Below are positions 37,627 through 46,275 of a stretch of DNA of 64,000 bases, piece after piece. Position numbers and translations under genes: made by a program. The first letter of the stretch is position 1, and every line of letters begins with the position of its first letter. Source of the stretch: Neomesorhizobium albiziae (GTDB lineage Bacteria > Pseudomonadota > Alphaproteobacteria > Rhizobiales > Rhizobiaceae); NCBI RefSeq assembly GCF_900114255.1, contig NZ_FOSL01000010.1, positions 62,001 to 126,000 of the forward strand, given 5' to 3'. The notes beneath the pieces are model-generated. The model was not told the DNA's origin. It was given only the letters and a program-made list of their open reading frames with translations, and ran no database searches.

Positions 37627-39156
37627 ATGGCGCTTGCAGCCAAATTGCAGCTCCGCCAATCGCAGTCGCTGGTGATGACACCGCAACTGCTGCAGTCGAT
37701 CCGTCTCTTGCAGTTCACCCATGCCGAACTCGAGCGTTTCGTCGACGAGGAGATCGAGCGCAATCCGCTGATCGAGCGCGTCGAACAGCGCGATGAAGGC
37801 CCGGCCGAGCCGGCTCCGGAAGCGCCCCAACAGGCGGACGGCGGCGAAAGCGACTGGTTCACCGAGACCGAGCGGCCCTGGAGCGCCGAGGCGATGTCGG
37901 AAAAGCTCGACACCTCGCTCGAAAACATCTTCCCGGACGATCCCGGCACCAGCGACCGGCTCGGCCCCGACCTCACGGCGCAATGGAAATCGGCGGCGGC
38001 AAGCGGCGGTTCCGGCGGCTCCGGCGGGGCTTTCGACCTCGAAGACATGGCCGCTTCGGCGATTACGCTGCGCGACCATGTCGGCGAACAGATCGCGCTC
38101 GGCTTTGCCGATCCGGCGTCGCGGCTGATTGCCGGCGAACTTGCCGACGGCCTCGACGAGGCAGGCTATATGCGCGCGGAGATCGCCGACATCGCCAGCC
38201 GGCTGAACATAGAGCAGACCGCCGTCGAGGCGGTGCTTTCGACCTGCCAGGGCTTCGATCCGCCTGGCCTGTTCGCCCGCGATCTGGCCGAGTGCCTGGC
38301 GCTGCAGCTCATCGCACGCGACCGGCTCGACCCGGCGATGCGGGCCCTGGTCGGCAATCTGGACCTTCTGGCGCGGCGCGATTTCCAGGCGCTGAAAAAG
38401 ATCTGCGGCGTCGACGAGGAAGATCTGCTCGACATGCTGGCCGAAATCCGCGCGCTGGACCCCCGCCCGGGCATGGCGTTTTCGGGCGGCAGCGCCGACA
38501 CGATCGTGCCCGACGTGCTGGTGAAGGCGGCAAGCGACGGCAGCTGGGCCGTCGAGCTCAACCCGGACACGCTGCCGCGCGTGCTCGTCGACCAGGTCTA
38601 TTTCGCCAATGTTTCCAGCCACGCCAGGGACCAGGCCGAGAAGGATTTTCTCGCCGAATGCCTGCAGAACGCCAACTGGCTCACCCGCAGCCTCGACCAG
38701 CGCGCCAAGACCATCCTGAAAGTGTCCTCCGAGATCGTGCGCCAGCAGGACGCCTTCCTCGTCCATGGCATCAGGCAGTTGCGCCCGCTCAACCTGCGCA
38801 CCGTGGCCGACGCCATCGGCATGCATGAATCGACGGTCAGCCGCGTCACCGCCAACAAGTACATGCTCACCCCGCGCGGCGTGTTCGAGCTGCGCTTTTT
38901 CTTCACCGCGGCGATCGCGTCCGCCGAAGGCGGCGATGCGCATTCCTCGGAAGCGGTGCGCGACCGCATCCGCGAGCTGATCGAGGCTGAGCGGCCGGTC
39001 GATGTCCTGTCCGACGACGCGATTGTGGATATCCTGAAGAAGAACGGCGTCGACATCGCCCGCCGCACTGTCGCCAAGTATCGGGAAGGAATGAATATTC
39101 CGTCCTCGGTGCAGCGCCGGCGCGAGAAACGCGCGCTGGCGTCGGCGGGGCGCTGA
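37627..39156 (+). CDS. rpoN: RNA polymerase sigma-54 factor RpoN
   Basis: Protein of 509 residues. Region I is Gln/Leu-rich (KLQLRQSQSLVMTPQLLQSIRLLQ), an acidic region II follows, and region III ends with the helix-turn-helix SESTVSRVTANKYM-like segment (HESTVSRVTANKYMLTPRG) and the RpoN box ARRTVAKYREGMNIP, which reads the -24 GG. It directs polymerase to nitrogen, dicarboxylate and related promoters that need an enhancer-binding activator. The order lptB-rpoN-hpf-ptsN is conserved in proteobacteria. Confidence 0.98.
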   Translation: MALAAKLQLRQSQSLVMTPQLLQSIRLLQFTHAELERFVDEEIERNPLIERVEQRDEGPAEPAPEAPQQADGGESDWFTETERPWSAEAMSEKLDTSLENIFPDDPGTSDRLGPDLTAQWKSAAASGGSGGSGGAFDLEDMAASAITLRDHVGEQIALGFADPASRLIAGELADGLDEAGYMRAEIADIASRLNIEQTAVEAVLSTCQGFDPPGLFARDLAECLALQLIARDRLDPAMRALVGNLDLLARRDFQALKKICGVDEEDLLDMLAEIRALDPRPGMAFSGGSADTIVPDVLVKAASDGSWAVELNPDTLPRVLVDQVYFANVSSHARDQAEKDFLAECLQNANWLTRSLDQRAKTILKVSSEIVRQQDAFLVHGIRQLRPLNLRTVADAIGMHESTVSRVTANKYMLTPRGVFELRFFFTAAIASAEGGDAHSSEAVRDRIRELIEAERPVDVLSDDAIVDILKKNGVDIARRTVAKYREGMNIPSSVQRRREKRALASAGR

Positions 39157-39402
39157 CCGCCCGCCTTACGCAGGGTATCCGGCGGCTTCATTGACAAGCG
39201 CTGCCGAAGTGACTAGAAGCCCGCCCGCATGAGACGGGCCTCTGCGGTCCATGCAGGGAACCGTCCTGGAGACGGGATTGTTATCAACCGGAAAAGTTCG
39301 GACCTAAAAAGCGGCGTTGAGATCGCCGGAAACCTTGTGCGCTCCGGCCACGGGTATAAACTCCAAACGGTTTGAAGTCTGAACAGGAAGGTCAGTTTTC
39401 AG
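39157..39402. other. Intergenic region rpoN-hpf
   Basis: Contains a weak hairpin GCCCG/CGGGC near 39223-39240 that may end the rpoN transcript, then GGTATAAACTCC at 39354, whose TATAAA could be a -10 for hpf. Confidence 0.4.
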
Positions 39403-39981
39403 ATGAGCCTGCGCATATCGGGAAAACACATGGAAATCGGCGACGCTTTCCGGACCCGCATTGAAGGCCGGATCGGTGAAGCCATCGAAAAATATTTCGA
39501 CGGCGGCTTTTCGGGCCGTGTCAATGTGGTCAAGTCGGGCTCCCGCTTCACCGCCGACTGCATGATCCATCTCGATTCCGGGATGGCGCTGCAGGCGACC
39601 GGCGATGCCCAGGAGCCGACCGCCGCTTTTGAGGCCGCCGCCGACCGTTTCGAGACCCGGCTGAGGCGCTACAAGCGCAAGCTGAAGTCACACGGAACCG
39701 GCGCCAACGGCAATTCCACGGACATCGCCTATACGGTCGTGGCGGCCGTCGGCGACGACGAGGACGAGGTGCCGGAAGATTATGCTCCCGCCATCGTGGC
39801 CGAATCGACGGTTTCGCTCAAAACCATGTCGGTTGCTTCGGCCGTCATCGAACTCGACACCAAGGACAGCCCCGTCTTCGTGTTCCGCAACGCCGGAAAC
39901 GATCACGTCAACATCGTCTATCGCCGGGCCGACGGAAACATAGGCTGGATCGATCCGTCGAACGTGACGGCCAAGGGATAG
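39403..39981 (+). CDS. hpf: Long-form ribosome hibernation promoting factor
   Basis: Protein of 192 residues. The N-terminal S30AE domain (residues 1-100: LRISGKHMEIGDAFRTRIEGRIGEAIEKYFDG) binds the 30S subunit; the C-terminal domain (SVKTMSVASAVIELDTKDSPVFVFRNAGNDHVNIVYRRADGNIGWI-like, 135-190) mediates 100S dimer formation. This is the single long HPF of alphaproteobacteria. AGGAAGG precedes the start region. Located between rpoN and ptsN. Confidence 0.95.
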   Translation: MSLRISGKHMEIGDAFRTRIEGRIGEAIEKYFDGGFSGRVNVVKSGSRFTADCMIHLDSGMALQATGDAQEPTAAFEAAADRFETRLRRYKRKLKSHGTGANGNSTDIAYTVVAAVGDDEDEVPEDYAPAIVAESTVSLKTMSVASAVIELDTKDSPVFVFRNAGNDHVNIVYRRADGNIGWIDPSNVTAKG

Positions 39982-40053
39982 ACAACTCTCTACCGGACCG
40001 CGGGGCGGTGGGGCCTAGCGGCGGAAACGGGCAGAGCAAAGGATACAAGAAGA

Positions 40054-40518
40054 ATGGATCTCAGCGATCTGATCGAGGTTACGGCAATCCTGCCGGCCTT
40101 GAGGGCCAACTCCAAGAAGCAGCTCCTGCAAATGCTCTCGGAAAAGGCTGCGGCGACCACGGGCATTCCGGAACGGGAAATCTTCGACACCATCCTGCAG
40201 CGCGAACGTCTTGGCTCCACGGGCGTCGGCAACGGCATCGCCATTCCGCACGGCAAGCTTGCCGGCGTCAAACGCATCACCGGGGTTTTCGCGCGCCTCG
40301 ACCAGCCGGTCGACTTCGAAGCGCTGGACGATCAGCCGGTGGACCTGGTGTTTCTGCTGCTGGCGCCGGAGGGCGCGGGCGCCGATCACCTGAAGGCGCT
40401 GTCGCGCATCGCACGGGTGTTGCGCGACGCCGATACGGTGGCCAAGATCCGCGGCACCAAGGACGCCGCTGCGATCCACACCTTCCTGGCGTCGACCCCG
40501 GCATCGCATGCCGCCTGA
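40054..40518 (+). CDS. ptsN: Nitrogen PTS system EIIA component PtsN
   Basis: Protein of 154 residues. The phosphorylated histidine is His66 in GIAIPHGK. Typical flanking motifs are ERLGSTGVGNGIA, VDLVFLLLAPE and HLKALSRIARVLRD. It is the terminal phosphoryl acceptor of the PtsP-NPr chain and regulates potassium, nitrogen and carbon metabolism. Directly follows hpf, as in most proteobacteria. Confidence 0.96.
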   Translation: MDLSDLIEVTAILPALRANSKKQLLQMLSEKAAATTGIPEREIFDTILQRERLGSTGVGNGIAIPHGKLAGVKRITGVFARLDQPVDFEALDDQPVDLVFLLLAPEGAGADHLKALSRIARVLRDADTVAKIRGTKDAAAIHTFLASTPASHAA

Positions 40519-40540
40519 TCGCGTTCAGGATATGGCTTTC

Positions 40541-40566
40541 AAGGGCGGCATTGCCGCCCTTTGTCA
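40541..40566 (+). terminator. Rho-independent terminator of ptsN
   Basis: AAGGGCGGC / GCCGCCCTT, nine-base stem with a three-base loop, followed by TTTGTCATTT. It lies 22 bases beyond the ptsN stop. Confidence 0.85.
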
Positions 40567-40587
40567 TTTGGGGAGCGGCTGTTGTTC

Positions 40588-40742
40588 AGCCGCATTTGTG
40601 ATTTCGCCCAGCTGCAAAATGCGTAGAGGCTGTTTGATAACTCGCTGCGGTGAGTCAAATGGCGGTGGTTTCGAGAACCGGAGCGGAGCGTACTTATAGT
40701 ACGTGAGCACCGGAAGCGCAGAAAACGCCGTCAGTTGGCCGC
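40588..40742. repeat. Composite repeat: family B copy 5 and family A copy 4
   Basis: First AGCCGCATTTGTGATTTCGC and CAGCTGCAAAATGCG (family B, inverted), then TTTCGAGAACCGGAGCGGAG, CGTACTTATAGTACGTGAGC and CACCGGAAGCGCAGAAAACG (family A). The pair fills most of the gap between ptsN and the DUF1150 gene. Confidence 0.8.
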
Positions 40743-40767
40743 CGCAGTAGAGTTTGCAAAAGGGCTC

Positions 40768-41025
40768 TCAGTGCAGGGCGACTGGGGTAAGATCGTTCTC
40801 GAAAGCGCCCGCAAGCGCGCGGTCGCGTTCGTCCGACAACAGGATCGGCTGGCCGTTGGCCCCGAACAGCGCCCACAGCCGGGTGCCAGGCTCGATCTGC
40901 GGCAGGCCGGGGAACTTGCCCATCAGCTCGTCGCTACCCATTTCGCGCAGATATGCCACCGTGCCTTCGCCGAGATGGGCGAGCTGCGCCGGCGTGACTG
41001 CAGGTCTTGCTTCATTGCGTGTCAT
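40768..41025 (-). CDS. DUF1150 family protein
   Basis: Protein of 85 residues. LAHLGEGTVAYLREMGSDEL, GTRLWALFGANGQPILLSD and DRALAGAFENDL match the alphaproteobacterial DUF1150 family, which is nearly always placed after a small heat shock protein gene, as here (72 bases). Function unknown; probably heat-shock co-regulated. Confidence 0.9.
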   Translation of the reverse strand: MTRNEARPAVTPAQLAHLGEGTVAYLREMGSDELMGKFPGLPQIEPGTRLWALFGANGQPILLSDERDRALAGAFENDLTPVALH

Positions 41026-41097
41026 TTAAGCCTCCTTTTGCGGGGCCGTCGTCTAGACCAACCCGCGATAGAGCCATTGGTTCCGGAAGGTCCGGTC

Positions 41098-41526
41098 TCA
41101 GTCTTTCACCGAGATGTTTATTTTTCGTACAAGGCGTTCGGGCTCAGGCCGGTCGAGGTCGATCGACAAAAGTCCGTTCTTCAGTTCCGCCGCCACCACC
41201 TTCATGCCGTCCGCCAGAACGAACGTGCGCTGGAACTGGCGCGCGGCGATGCCGCGGTGCAGAAATTCGCGGCTGGCGTTTTCCTCGCCCTGGCGGCCAC
41301 GCACGACAAGCTGGTTTTCTTCCGTGGTGACTTCCAGATCGGCGTCGCAAAAGCCGGCGACTGCCAGCGTTATGCGCAGCCTTTCGCACTCGCCATCGGC
41401 GCCGCGCAGGCGTTCGATGTTGTAGGGCGGGTAGCTGTCGCCGGTCTTGGCGAGCCTTTCGAGCGTCTTTTCCATGGCGTCGAAGCCAAGCAGAAGGGGA
41501 CTCGAAAAGGGCGTCATGCGAGACAT
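41098..41526 (-). CDS. Small heat shock protein, Hsp20 family
   Basis: Protein of 142 residues with an alpha-crystallin domain (YPPYNIERL..., LRITLAVAGFCDADLEVTTEENQLVVRGRQ, and AELKNGLLSIDLDRP). REFLHRGIAARQFQRTFVL is characteristic of IbpA-like class A rhizobial sHsps. It holds unfolding proteins for refolding by DnaK. The start at 41526 has GGAGGACAC. Divergent from the nucleoside hydrolase gene. Confidence 0.95.
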   Translation of the reverse strand: MSRMTPFSSPLLLGFDAMEKTLERLAKTGDSYPPYNIERLRGADGECERLRITLAVAGFCDADLEVTTEENQLVVRGRQGEENASREFLHRGIAARQFQRTFVLADGMKVVAAELKNGLLSIDLDRPEPERLVRKINISVKD

Positions 41527-41589
41527 TGTGTCCTCCAGGGAGCGACGAAAAAGGGAAAAACCCGGATGGCATTTCTCCCGATGACCCTG

Positions 41590-41618
41590 ATATGGTCCGC
41601 GCCGCAAACAAGTTCAAG
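41590..41618 (-). promoter_or_regulatory. Candidate heat-shock (RpoH) promoter of hsp20
   Basis: On the minus strand CTTGAA (41618-41613) is separated by 17 bases from CCATAT (41595-41590), resembling alphaproteobacterial RpoH promoters. It would start transcription about 55 bases before the hsp20 ATG. Spacing is near the upper limit I would expect. Confidence 0.4.
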
Positions 41619-41641
41619 ACTCAAAAGGACAAGGGAAATAG

Positions 41642-42583
41642 ATGCCGAAGGCACAGAAAATCATCATCGACACGGACCCGGGGCAGGATGATGCCGTGGC
41701 GATCCTTCTGGCGCTAGCAAGTCCGGAACTCGAAATCCTCGGCCTCACGGCCGTCGCCGGCAACGTGTCGCTGAAATTCACCGAAAAGAACGCCCTCAAG
41801 ATCTGCGAGCTGGCCGGCAAGACCGATATCAAGGTGTTTTCCGGGGCGGTGCGGCCGCTGGTGCGCCCGCTGGTCACCGCCGAGTATGTCCACGGCAAGA
41901 CCGGCCTCGACGGCCCCGACCTGCCGGAACCGAAGATGAAGCTGCAGGAAAAGCATGCCGTCGATTTCATCGTCGAGACGCTGATGAAGGAAGAGGCCGG
42001 CACGGTGACGCTGTGCCCGCTCGGACCGCTCACCAACATCGCGCTGGCGCTCATCCGCGAACCGAAGATCGCCGGGCGCATCAAGGAGATCGTCCTGATG
42101 GGCGGCGGCTTCTTTGAGGGCGGCAACATCACGCCCACCTCCGAATTCAACATCTATGTCGACCCGCACGCCGCCGACGTGGTGTTCCGCTCAGGCGCTC
42201 CCATCGTCATGATGCCGCTCGACGTCACCCACAAGGCGCTGACATCAGCCAGGCGCGTCGAGAAGTTCCGCACCATGGGAACCAGGGCCGGCACGGCCAC
42301 CGCGCAGATGCTCGATTTCTACGAGCGCTTCGACGTCGAGAAATACGGCACCGATGGCGGTCCGCTGCACGACCCCTGCGTCATCGCCTACCTGCTCAAG
42401 CCGGAGCTCTTCAAGGGCCGCCAATGCAACGTCGCCGTCGAGACGGGGTCGGAGCTGACCATGGGCATGACGGTGGTCGACTGGTGGGCCGTCACCGAGC
42501 GCGAGAAGAACGCCATGGTGATGCGCGACATCGACCATGACGGGTTTTTCGACCTGCTGATCGAGCGCATCGGCCGGCTGTAA
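41642..42583 (+). CDS. Nucleoside hydrolase, IunH/URH family
   Basis: Protein of 313 residues. The calcium-binding aspartate cluster is DTDPGQDDA at residues 10-18, and the other family sites are LCPLGPLTNIALAL, VLMGGGF, NIYVDPHAA and GGPLHDPC (catalytic-site Asp/His). It hydrolyses the N-glycosidic bond of ribonucleosides. Base specificity is undetermined. The AAGGACAAGGG run before the ATG serves as ribosome binding site. Confidence 0.93.
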   Translation: MPKAQKIIIDTDPGQDDAVAILLALASPELEILGLTAVAGNVSLKFTEKNALKICELAGKTDIKVFSGAVRPLVRPLVTAEYVHGKTGLDGPDLPEPKMKLQEKHAVDFIVETLMKEEAGTVTLCPLGPLTNIALALIREPKIAGRIKEIVLMGGGFFEGGNITPTSEFNIYVDPHAADVVFRSGAPIVMMPLDVTHKALTSARRVEKFRTMGTRAGTATAQMLDFYERFDVEKYGTDGGPLHDPCVIAYLLKPELFKGRQCNVAVETGSELTMGMTVVDWWAVTEREKNAMVMRDIDHDGFFDLLIERIGRL

Positions 42584-42590
42584 GGGTTTT

Positions 42591-42703
42591 ACCCTCCCTC
42601 TTGTGGGGAGGGTCGACGCGTAGCGTCGGGGTGGGGGTGATGAACTTTTCTACCCCCACCCGAACTTTCGGTCCGACCTCTCCACAAGGGGGAGGTAAAA
42701 AGC
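42591..42703. repeat. Palindromic intergenic repeat family D
   Basis: CCTCCCTCTTGTGGGGAGGG, GTCGACGCGTAGCGTCGGGG and TGGGGGTGATGAACTT, mirrored by TACCCCCACCCGAACTTTCG and GACCTCTCCACAAGGGGGAG. It lies between the convergent nucleoside hydrolase and RhtB genes and can fold as a long hairpin. Confidence 0.75.
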
Positions 42704-42705
42704 GC

Positions 42706-43320
42706 TCACTTCGCCCTCGAAAACGCCAGCCAGAGGCCGCCGCCGATCAGGACGCCGCCGCTGATGCGCGACAGGAGTTTCACACGGCTGGCCGACAGCG
42801 CGCGTGCGGCGCGGCCGGCGACGATGGCGTAGGCCGAGTCCGAAAACGCCGCGAAGACCAGCGCCGTGATGCCCATGATGACGATCTGCGGGGTGTAGGC
42901 GAGGTTGTGGTCGATGAACTGCGGGATGAAGGCGCCGAAGAAGATCAGCGTCTTCGGGTTGCTGACGGCAACCAGGAAACCCTGCAGGAAAAAGCCGCCG
43001 CGCGGCGTCACCGGCGCTTCGCCCTCGGCCAGCCTGCCGCTCGAGCGGATCATCTGCCAGCCCATGTAGATAAGGTAGGCCGCACCCAGCAGCCGCACCC
43101 ATTCGAACCAGTGGCCCATGGCTTCCATCATCGAGTTGAGGCCGACGCCGACAATGGCGATCATCACGGCGATGCCGGCCTGGGTGCCGGCGACGTTGAG
43201 CAGCCCGGCGCGGGTGCCGTGGCGCATGCTGGAGGCGATGACGAGGGTGACGGTCGGCCCGGGCACCAGGATGATGACGATGCAGGCCAGCGTGTAGGCG
43301 ATGTAGACTTCGAGCGACAT
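42706..43320 (-). CDS. LysE/RhtB-family amino acid exporter
   Basis: Protein of 204 residues with about five or six membrane helices. The N-terminal VPGPTVTLVIASSMRHGTRAG and GVGLNSMM..., then FLVAVSNPKTLIFFGAFIPQF are the diagnostic LysE/RhtB motifs. It exports amino acids or homoserine lactone-like compounds. The start at 43320 follows AGGGGC. Substrate unknown; no neighbouring regulator. Confidence 0.92.
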   Translation of the reverse strand: MSLEVYIAYTLACIVIILVPGPTVTLVIASSMRHGTRAGLLNVAGTQAGIAVMIAIVGVGLNSMMEAMGHWFEWVRLLGAAYLIYMGWQMIRSSGRLAEGEAPVTPRGGFFLQGFLVAVSNPKTLIFFGAFIPQFIDHNLAYTPQIVIMGITALVFAAFSDSAYAIVAGRAARALSASRVKLLSRISGGVLIGGGLWLAFSRAK

Positions 43321-43425
43321 TTTCAGCCCCTGACGGTTTGCAGCATCAGGCTGCATGTTGCCGACGCTGCGTCAAGTGCGGTCGATGCCAGCCGGAGCGA
43401 ACCAGGCATTCCCTGGGTTCAACCT

Positions 43426-44328
43426 CTAGAAGCGGTTCATCGCTGCCGCGACCTCGGAACCCAGCGGGATCGAAGGCTGTGCGCCGGGTTTCAGGCAGGC
43501 CAGCGAGCCGGCAGCAGCAGCCCGCCGCAGCGCATCCTCCAGCGACTGGCCCGATGAAAGGCCGGCGGCGAGGTAGCCGCAAAAGGTGTCGCCGGCGCCC
43601 ACCGTATCGACCGGCGTGATGCGCAAGGCCCCGACCTTGATCAGTTCGGTCGGGTTTGCCGCCAGCACGCCCTCGCCGCCCAGCGTGACGACGATCGTGC
43701 GGCCGGTCTTTTCGGCGAAACTCTTCATCCGGGCCGGGCGGTCGCGGCCCTTCAGCGCCAGCGCTTCGCCGTAGAGATCGAACTCGGTTTCGTTGGCGAC
43801 GACATAGTCGGCCTTTTCGAGCAGCGCGGCCGCTTCGCTGCGGAAGGGCGCCGTGTTGAGCAGGGTCAGCGCGCCGGCGGAGCGGGCGGCGTCGAGTGCG
43901 GCGTCCACCGTCTGCAGCGGAATCTCGTGCTGGAGGAGCACGATGTCGCCGGCGGCGAGGTCGACCCTGGCGAGATCGCCCGGCAAAACCGCGCCATTGG
44001 CGCCGGGCACCACGGCGATGATGTTCTCGCCGTCGGCCGCCACCAGGATCAGCGCCGTGCCGGTGCTGGCGTGCGCCTCGTGCACGCCGGTCAGGTCGAC
44101 GCCGCCGGCATCCAGCAGCGCCAAGGCCTCCTTGGCGAAGGAATCCTTGCCGACAGCGCCGATCATGCGGGTTTTTTCGCCGGCGCGCGCCGCGGCGAGC
44201 GCCTGGTTTGCCCCCTTGCCGCCGGGTGCGGTCTTGAAGCTGTCGCCGGGAACGGTTTCGCCGGCGGCCGGCAGGCGGTCGACCGTGGCGATCAGATCGA
44301 GATTGATGGAGCCGATGACGATGATCAA
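43426..44328 (-). CDS. rbsK: Ribokinase (PfkB family)
   Basis: Protein of 300 residues, close to E. coli RbsK in length. N-terminal IGSINLDLIATVDRLPAAGETVPGDSF, GGKGANQALAAARAG (substrate lid) and the ATP-site signature DTVGAGDTFCGYLAAGLS with the catalytic Asp in GAGD. It phosphorylates ribose to ribose 5-phosphate. I chose the TTG at 44328, which has GGAGG upstream; no ATG is in frame nearby. With a nucleoside hydrolase at 41642, it could join a ribose salvage route, though other genes lie between. Confidence 0.92.
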   Translation of the reverse strand: MIIVIGSINLDLIATVDRLPAAGETVPGDSFKTAPGGKGANQALAAARAGEKTRMIGAVGKDSFAKEALALLDAGGVDLTGVHEAHASTGTALILVAADGENIIAVVPGANGAVLPGDLARVDLAAGDIVLLQHEIPLQTVDAALDAARSAGALTLLNTAPFRSEAAALLEKADYVVANETEFDLYGEALALKGRDRPARMKSFAEKTGRTIVVTLGGEGVLAANPTELIKVGALRITPVDTVGAGDTFCGYLAAGLSSGQSLEDALRRAAAAGSLACLKPGAQPSIPLGSEVAAAMNRF

Positions 44329-44401
44329 GAAATGCCTCCCCGGCGATGTGTTCGGTCCGGCTATATAGGCCGCACCCGAACGTCGCCACAAGCGGCTGAA
44401 A

Positions 44402-44893
44402 TCACTCGCAGCGCAGCACCACCTGCGCCTGATAGACACCAGCGGGAAACAGCCCGGCCGCTTTGGTGGCGGTGAGGTCCACCTGGACGGTCTTGCTGCC
44501 GTTCGCCACGGTCGTCGGCGTGTTGCCGGGCATGTCGGCGCCGCCGTTGATCCTGTAGATCGTCGAAAGCGCCAGGTTTGCTTCCGCACCTATGGGCGCC
44601 GACAGAAAACCCGCCGGTGCAGGCGTGGAAATCGAGTAGCAGTCGAGCAGCGCCAGGATGTTGCACAAAAGGGATTGCGGGTCGACCGTGGCAGTCGCCG
44701 CGCTGCCGCCGGGCTGGCGCGAACCCATGACGTTGAGCAGGGGGCTCGCCGTCATCGTGCCCGGCGCGCCGATGATGATGGTGCAGGTGCCGATGATCAC
44801 CGCCGATGCTGGCGACGGCAACATCAGAGCTGCCGCGGCGGCGGCAAGCGTCAGGCGGCGTAAAGAAACTGGAGCGTTGCGGAGTGCCCTCAT
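44402..44893 (-). CDS. Spore coat U domain protein, exported (second pilin-like subunit)
   Basis: Protein of 163 residues. A signal peptide (RRLTLAAAAAALMLPSPASA, cleavage near 31) precedes a beta-rich domain with cysteines at 37, 77, 85 and the C-terminal VYQAQVVLRCE, the usual ending of spore coat U (SCPU) domain subunits. SCPU proteins are exported and assembled into pilus-like fibres by a chaperone/usher system. It overlaps the preceding gene by four bases and is the last of four. Confidence 0.8.
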   Translation of the reverse strand: MRALRNAPVSLRRLTLAAAAAALMLPSPASAVIIGTCTIIIGAPGTMTASPLLNVMGSRQPGGSAATATVDPQSLLCNILALLDCYSISTPAPAGFLSAPIGAEANLALSTIYRINGGADMPGNTPTTVANGSKTVQVDLTATKAAGLFPAGVYQAQVVLRCE

Positions 44894-45363
44894 TTCCCGG
44901 CCTTGTCGCTCCAGCCCTGCTCGGCCCAGCCGGCGTTGGTTGCCATGTCTGGCCCCTTGCCCTGGGGGTCGAGCCCCATTTTCAAGAGCCTCAATTCCAT
45001 CTGCAGGCGCTCCACCTCGAGTTGGTAGAGCCGGGCGCAGTCGAGCCGCTTGGGCTGGCGGCCGAGCGGGATGACGATGCGTCCATATGTGGAAAGGTCC
45101 GAAACGCTGCTGCCATAGGTCGGGCCGTTGCCCTGGATGACGCCGACGTCGAGATAGGCGCCGCTGCCGGCAACCGCCGAGCGGCAGGTGGTGCCGTCGG
45201 CGGCGCGCACTTCGTCCTGGCCCTGCGGCAAGGTCACGCCGGGCAAGGTGAAGCCGGTCTGGTTCTGCGTGTAGTAGATTTCTTCCGCCGCGGCGTTGGC
45301 GCCGAAGATCATGGCCCCCAGCAAGGCCGTCAGGATTTGTGCTGACCCAGGAACTTTCCACAT
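44890..45363 (-). CDS. Exported protein of unknown function in the SCPU cluster
   Basis: Protein of 157 residues with an N-terminal signal peptide (AQILTALLGAMIFGANAAA, cleavage near 25). The mature part contains two cysteines (CRSAVAGSG and CARLYQLEVERL) and a charged helical C-terminus (VERLQMELRLLKMGLDP). I do not recognise the family. It overlaps the chaperone-like gene by 34 bases and the SCPU gene by four, which implies tight coupling and a role in the same structure or its assembly. Confidence 0.75.
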   Translation of the reverse strand: MWKVPGSAQILTALLGAMIFGANAAAEEIYYTQNQTGFTLPGVTLPQGQDEVRAADGTTCRSAVAGSGAYLDVGVIQGNGPTYGSSVSDLSTYGRIVIPLGRQPKRLDCARLYQLEVERLQMELRLLKMGLDPQGKGPDMATNAGWAEQGWSDKAGK

Positions 45364-45725
45364 ATCTGTGCCTTTATCTGCGTTTGCTCGCCAGGAAAGG
45401 GGACGCTTTCGGTACAGATACGCACTTTGCGCGTGGCGGCGCCGTCAAATGGAACAACCACGAGAACTGGACGGGAGGCCTGTCCTCCCAGCATGAAATC
45501 GGATGGCGCGACCCGGGCCTGCACCGGGCGGAAATCCTGGTCGTAGACGCGGATTTCCACCTTGATGCGGTGCTCGTAGGGGTTGGCCGGGAAAACGCGG
45601 ACCGCGAAGGCGTCGGTGAAGCTCGCCACCTCGCCGCGCATCGGCGACATCGATTGCGCGAAAGCCGCCGTACCGGAGATCGAGACCGCCAGCCCGGCGG
45701 CGAGGAAACGCTGCTGCAAGGTCAT
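45330..45725 (-). CDS. PapD-like periplasmic chaperone, short
   Basis: Protein of 131 residues. After a signal peptide (AAGLAVSISGTAAFAQ, cleavage near 24) the remainder resembles the first Ig-like domain of pilus chaperones: FAVRVFPANPYEHRIKVEIRVYDQDFRPVQARVAPSDFMLGG then RPVLVVVPFDGAATRKVRICTE. The second domain of PapD is absent, so it is a half-length version. It is probably the folding partner for the SCPU subunits. Confidence 0.7.
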   Translation of the reverse strand: MTLQQRFLAAGLAVSISGTAAFAQSMSPMRGEVASFTDAFAVRVFPANPYEHRIKVEIRVYDQDFRPVQARVAPSDFMLGGQASRPVLVVVPFDGAATRKVRICTESVPFPGEQTQIKAQICGKFLGQHKS

Positions 45726-45739
45726 CGCCTTCCTCCGGC

Positions 45740-46204
45740 CTATTCGCAGCGAACCGTCACCGTGGCCTGGTAGCTGCCGGCGGTGAAGCGGTCGCTGCCG
45801 CCCTTGGTGCCGGCCAGGTTGACCGTCACGGTCGAACTGCCCGGCGCGGTCAGGCTGGAGGAACTCCCGGTCTCGGCGATTGCGTGGGCGCCGCTTGAAG
45901 CATAGGTGGGCGTCCAGGTGGTCGCGGTGACGTCGCCGACCGGCACCGTGGTCGAGGTCACCGGATCGACGCTCAGCGTCACGCCGCCCGTGGTGCTCAG
46001 CGTCACCGTGCCCGGCGCGCCGCCAGCATTGTTGGAACTCAGCGATTGCAGGTCGGGGCTCACCGTCATGGTGCCGTTCGTGTCGACCGTCAGCGTGCAG
46101 GTCGCGGCGATGGTGCCGTTGAAGATGACGTTGCCGGTCGCGGCAAGAGCGGGCAGCGGCGCTGCCGAGCAAATCAGGGAGGCTAGAAACCAACGGAACC
46201 GCAT
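45740..46204 (-). CDS. Exported SCPU-like subunit, Thr/Ser-rich
   Basis: Protein of 154 residues. Signal peptide (WFLASLICSAAPLPALA, cleavage near 21). The mature chain is rich in Thr, Ser, Val and Gly, predicted all-beta, with one N-terminal cysteine (AATCTLTVD) and ending YQATVTVRCE as in the SCPU subunit downstream. Composition and ending point to a surface subunit. It is the first gene of the four-gene cluster. Confidence 0.75.
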   Translation of the reverse strand: MRFRWFLASLICSAAPLPALAATGNVIFNGTIAATCTLTVDTNGTMTVSPDLQSLSSNNAGGAPGTVTLSTTGGVTLSVDPVTSTTVPVGDVTATTWTPTYASSGAHAIAETGSSSSLTAPGSSTVTVNLAGTKGGSDRFTAGSYQATVTVRCE

Positions 46205-46275
46205 CCGGTATGCTCCTATAGGTTGTATATATTCAAGATTTACAACCTTATTGGTTAATTATCCGTTGCCGCAAA

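Noticed and set aside
41527-41641. ROSE-type RNA thermometer upstream of hsp20
   Set aside because: The leader is short and I could not see the U(U/C)GCU element pairing with the ribosome binding site; a plain RpoH promoter explains the data better.
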